A DNA stretch of 64,000 nucleotides. Source: Diphasiastrum complanatum. Taxonomy: Eukaryota; Streptophyta; Lycopodiopsida; Lycopodiales; Lycopodiaceae. Where the stretch lies: the NCBI GenBank assembly GCA_029204225.1, contig CM055092.1:20562036-20626035 (forward strand). Reading direction: 5' to 3'. Of the stretch, positions 62,690 to 64,000 are shown piece by piece. The notes below the pieces were generated by a model. That model saw only the letters and a program-made list of their open reading frames with translations. It was not told the origin of the DNA and searched no databases. Within the stretch, counting starts at the first letter, position 1. Each line of letters opens with the position of its first letter. The translations under genes were made by a program, and so were the position numbers.

Positions 62690-64000
62690 AAAAAGACAGC
62701 TAGGATGGCTCTCCACTACAATAAGATGAATGTCTCCAATGAGATATTGAGGGAGATAGGTACTTGTACAACAGCCAAAGAAGCTTGGGATTCTCTCAAG
62801 ACTATCTATGAGGCTAAGAATACTTCTAGGCTTCTCACTCTTAGGAATCAAATCTTTCAAAGTAGCCAAAAGAGTGATGAGAGTGCATCTAGTTATGTTT
62901 TGAGAGTAAAAGATATTCATAGAGAACTTGCTTGTATTGGTTATTCCATCAATCAAAATGAGCTCGTTCAAGTCATTCTCAATGGCTTGAGAAGTGAATT
63001 TGATAAACTTGTTCAATCCTATGCCATTAAGGAGGAGCTACCAAGTTTGGAGGCTTGGTAGCTCCTCCAAAGTGTGCTAATTTCGGAAGAATCAAGACAA
63101 GAGTACAAGCTCTTGAGGATGGACAAGCTTTCTCTCACTCATAATGATGGCAAAGCTCTCTTTGCCAAGGATAAGCACAAAGGGAGGAGCAAGAACCAAC
63201 ATCAACAATCCTCAAGCAAGGACAAAGTCAAATCCAAAGACAAAGATGAGGAGGAAGATGATTCCTCTAATGCTTCATCATCCAAGTTCAAGAAGAAGAA
63301 GAAGTGCTTTTATTGTGGCAAGAAAGGTCATTATGCCTCCAATTGCTTCAAGAAGAAGAATCAACTCAAGCAAGCCAACATTACCAATGAGAAGGAAGAC
63401 ACTATTGCAAGTGATGGAGATGGATCTCTTATGGTCTCTAGTTTCTCATCTACTCCTTTCAAGAAGGACGGCCTATGGTATATTGATAGTGGAGCCTCTT
63501 CACATATGTGTAGCTCCAAGGACTCTTTCTCTTCTATTGCACCTTATGATGGAGTCAAGAAATCAATATACACTACAAATGATTTTGAATGTCCTATTGA
63601 AGGCATAGGGAACATTCCCTTGAAGCTTGCATCCTCTAAAGTTCTTTCTCTCTCTAAAGTTCTTTATGTACCTAGGCTTACCAAGAATCTTATTAGTGTT
63701 GGCCAATTGCTTGATAATGGCCTTGATGTAAAATTCAATGTTGATACTTGCACTGTCAAGAAGAATAATGAGATACTTGCATTAGGATCTAGATTTGGTG
63801 GCATCTATAAACTAGATCCAAATGAGTATGTGAATGCTTGCAATGTTGCTCTTGTGAACAAGCTCTCTATGGAGGAATTATGGCATAGGAGGTTGGGACA
63901 TCCCAACTACAAATCCATGCTCTCTATGATCAAAGAAGCCAAAGCTATTGGCTTGCCAAAGTCACTCTCCAAGAAGATCAAGCCTTGTGAGGCTTGTGCT
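62690..64000 (+). pseudogene. copia X gag-protease-integrase, partial, one stop
   Basis: One frame runs from about 62690 to the window end with a single stop (TAG at about 63059). Gag: MALHYNKMNVSNEI, KEAWDSLKTIYEAKN, LRNQIFQSSQ, QVILNGLRSEFDKLVQSY, then a Lys-rich tail and an intact knuckle CFYCGKKGHYASNC. Protease site WYIDSGASSHMCSSKDSF. Then LYVPRLTKNLISVGQLLD and the pre-integrase LWHRRLGHPNYKSML, with the first integrase zinc Cys (CEAC) at the edge. The first roughly 80 gag residues (NYSIWKVRMESLL region) are missing: only about 115 bp separate the primer site from capsid sequence. RT would follow beyond the window. Confidence 0.9.

Larger units (their letters stand above)
61842..64000 (+). 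mobile_element. copia element X, 5' part (window-truncated)
   Basis: 5' LTR, primer-binding site and gag-protease-integrase start on the plus strand, running off the window. Same LTR family as 10810-11295. Confidence 0.9.

Noticed and set aside
62648-63016. 122-codon ORF on the minus strand
   Set aside because: Antisense shadow of the copia X gag, which has clear family motifs on the plus strand.

Overview
The window looks like a piece of a large, repeat-rich land-plant nuclear genome, most likely a fern or another seed-free plant. It is AT-rich, packed with broken and nested LTR retrotransposons (Ty1/copia with the plant initiator-tRNA-Met primer site, and Ty3/gypsy), long GA/CT and TG microsatellites, and spliced genes with GT-AG introns. 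The fern hint comes from two identical intact genes for a secreted cyanovirin-N-homology (CVNH) lectin, a family known from cyanobacteria, filamentous fungi and the fern Ceratopteris. This is inference, not a species identification.

Layout. 1-2221: 5' end of a minus-strand copia element. 2.2-5.8 kb: intergenic DNA with microsatellites, a dispersed repeat (here called R1) and a relic of a reverse-transcriptase zinc-binding tail. 5.8-7.2 kb: LTR and gag of another copia family (+). 7.6-10.3 kb: two degraded copies of a Pro/Ser-rich protein resembling plant CACTA (En/Spm-type) transposases; the second runs into a copia RNase H plus 3' LTR (10.3-11.3 kb). 12.5-19.8 kb: an old minus-strand gypsy element with gag, protease, RT, a catalytically dead RNase H, integrase, a second RNase H and an extra coiled-coil ORF. 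Its gag is interrupted by an internally deleted copia element (19.8-24.7 kb), followed by a third CACTA-like fragment and a C/T- and CTGCGG-rich stretch (25.6-26.65 kb). 27.0-31.2 kb: a short copia deletion derivative whose gag is joined directly to RT/RNase H.

The dominant structure is a tandem segmental duplication: copy 1 is 28478-41995 and copy 2 is 42002-58436. Each copy holds part of the 27-31 kb copia element, a gypsy RT/RNase H scrap, R1, a CVNH gene with its own TATA box, 5' repeat array and polyadenylation signal, and a dead multi-exon gene on the minus strand with ParB-like and DNA-methyltransferase-like segments. Copy 2 carries about 2.9 kb that copy 1 lacks (47.35-50.25 kb), including two minisatellites and a captured gag zinc knuckle. 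The copy1/copy2 junction has an 8-bp filler matching adjacent sequence.

58.4-60.6 kb: a decayed copia integrase/RNase H region with its LTR. 60.6-61.8 kb: TTCGT-rich repeats and a coiled-coil relic. 61.8-64.0 kb: 5' LTR and gag-protease-integrase start of a plus-strand copia element running off the window.

The only genes that look intact are the two CVNH copies; nearly everything else is mobile-element derived. Coordinates and sequence comparisons were made by eye. Domain names rest on recognised motifs, not database searches.
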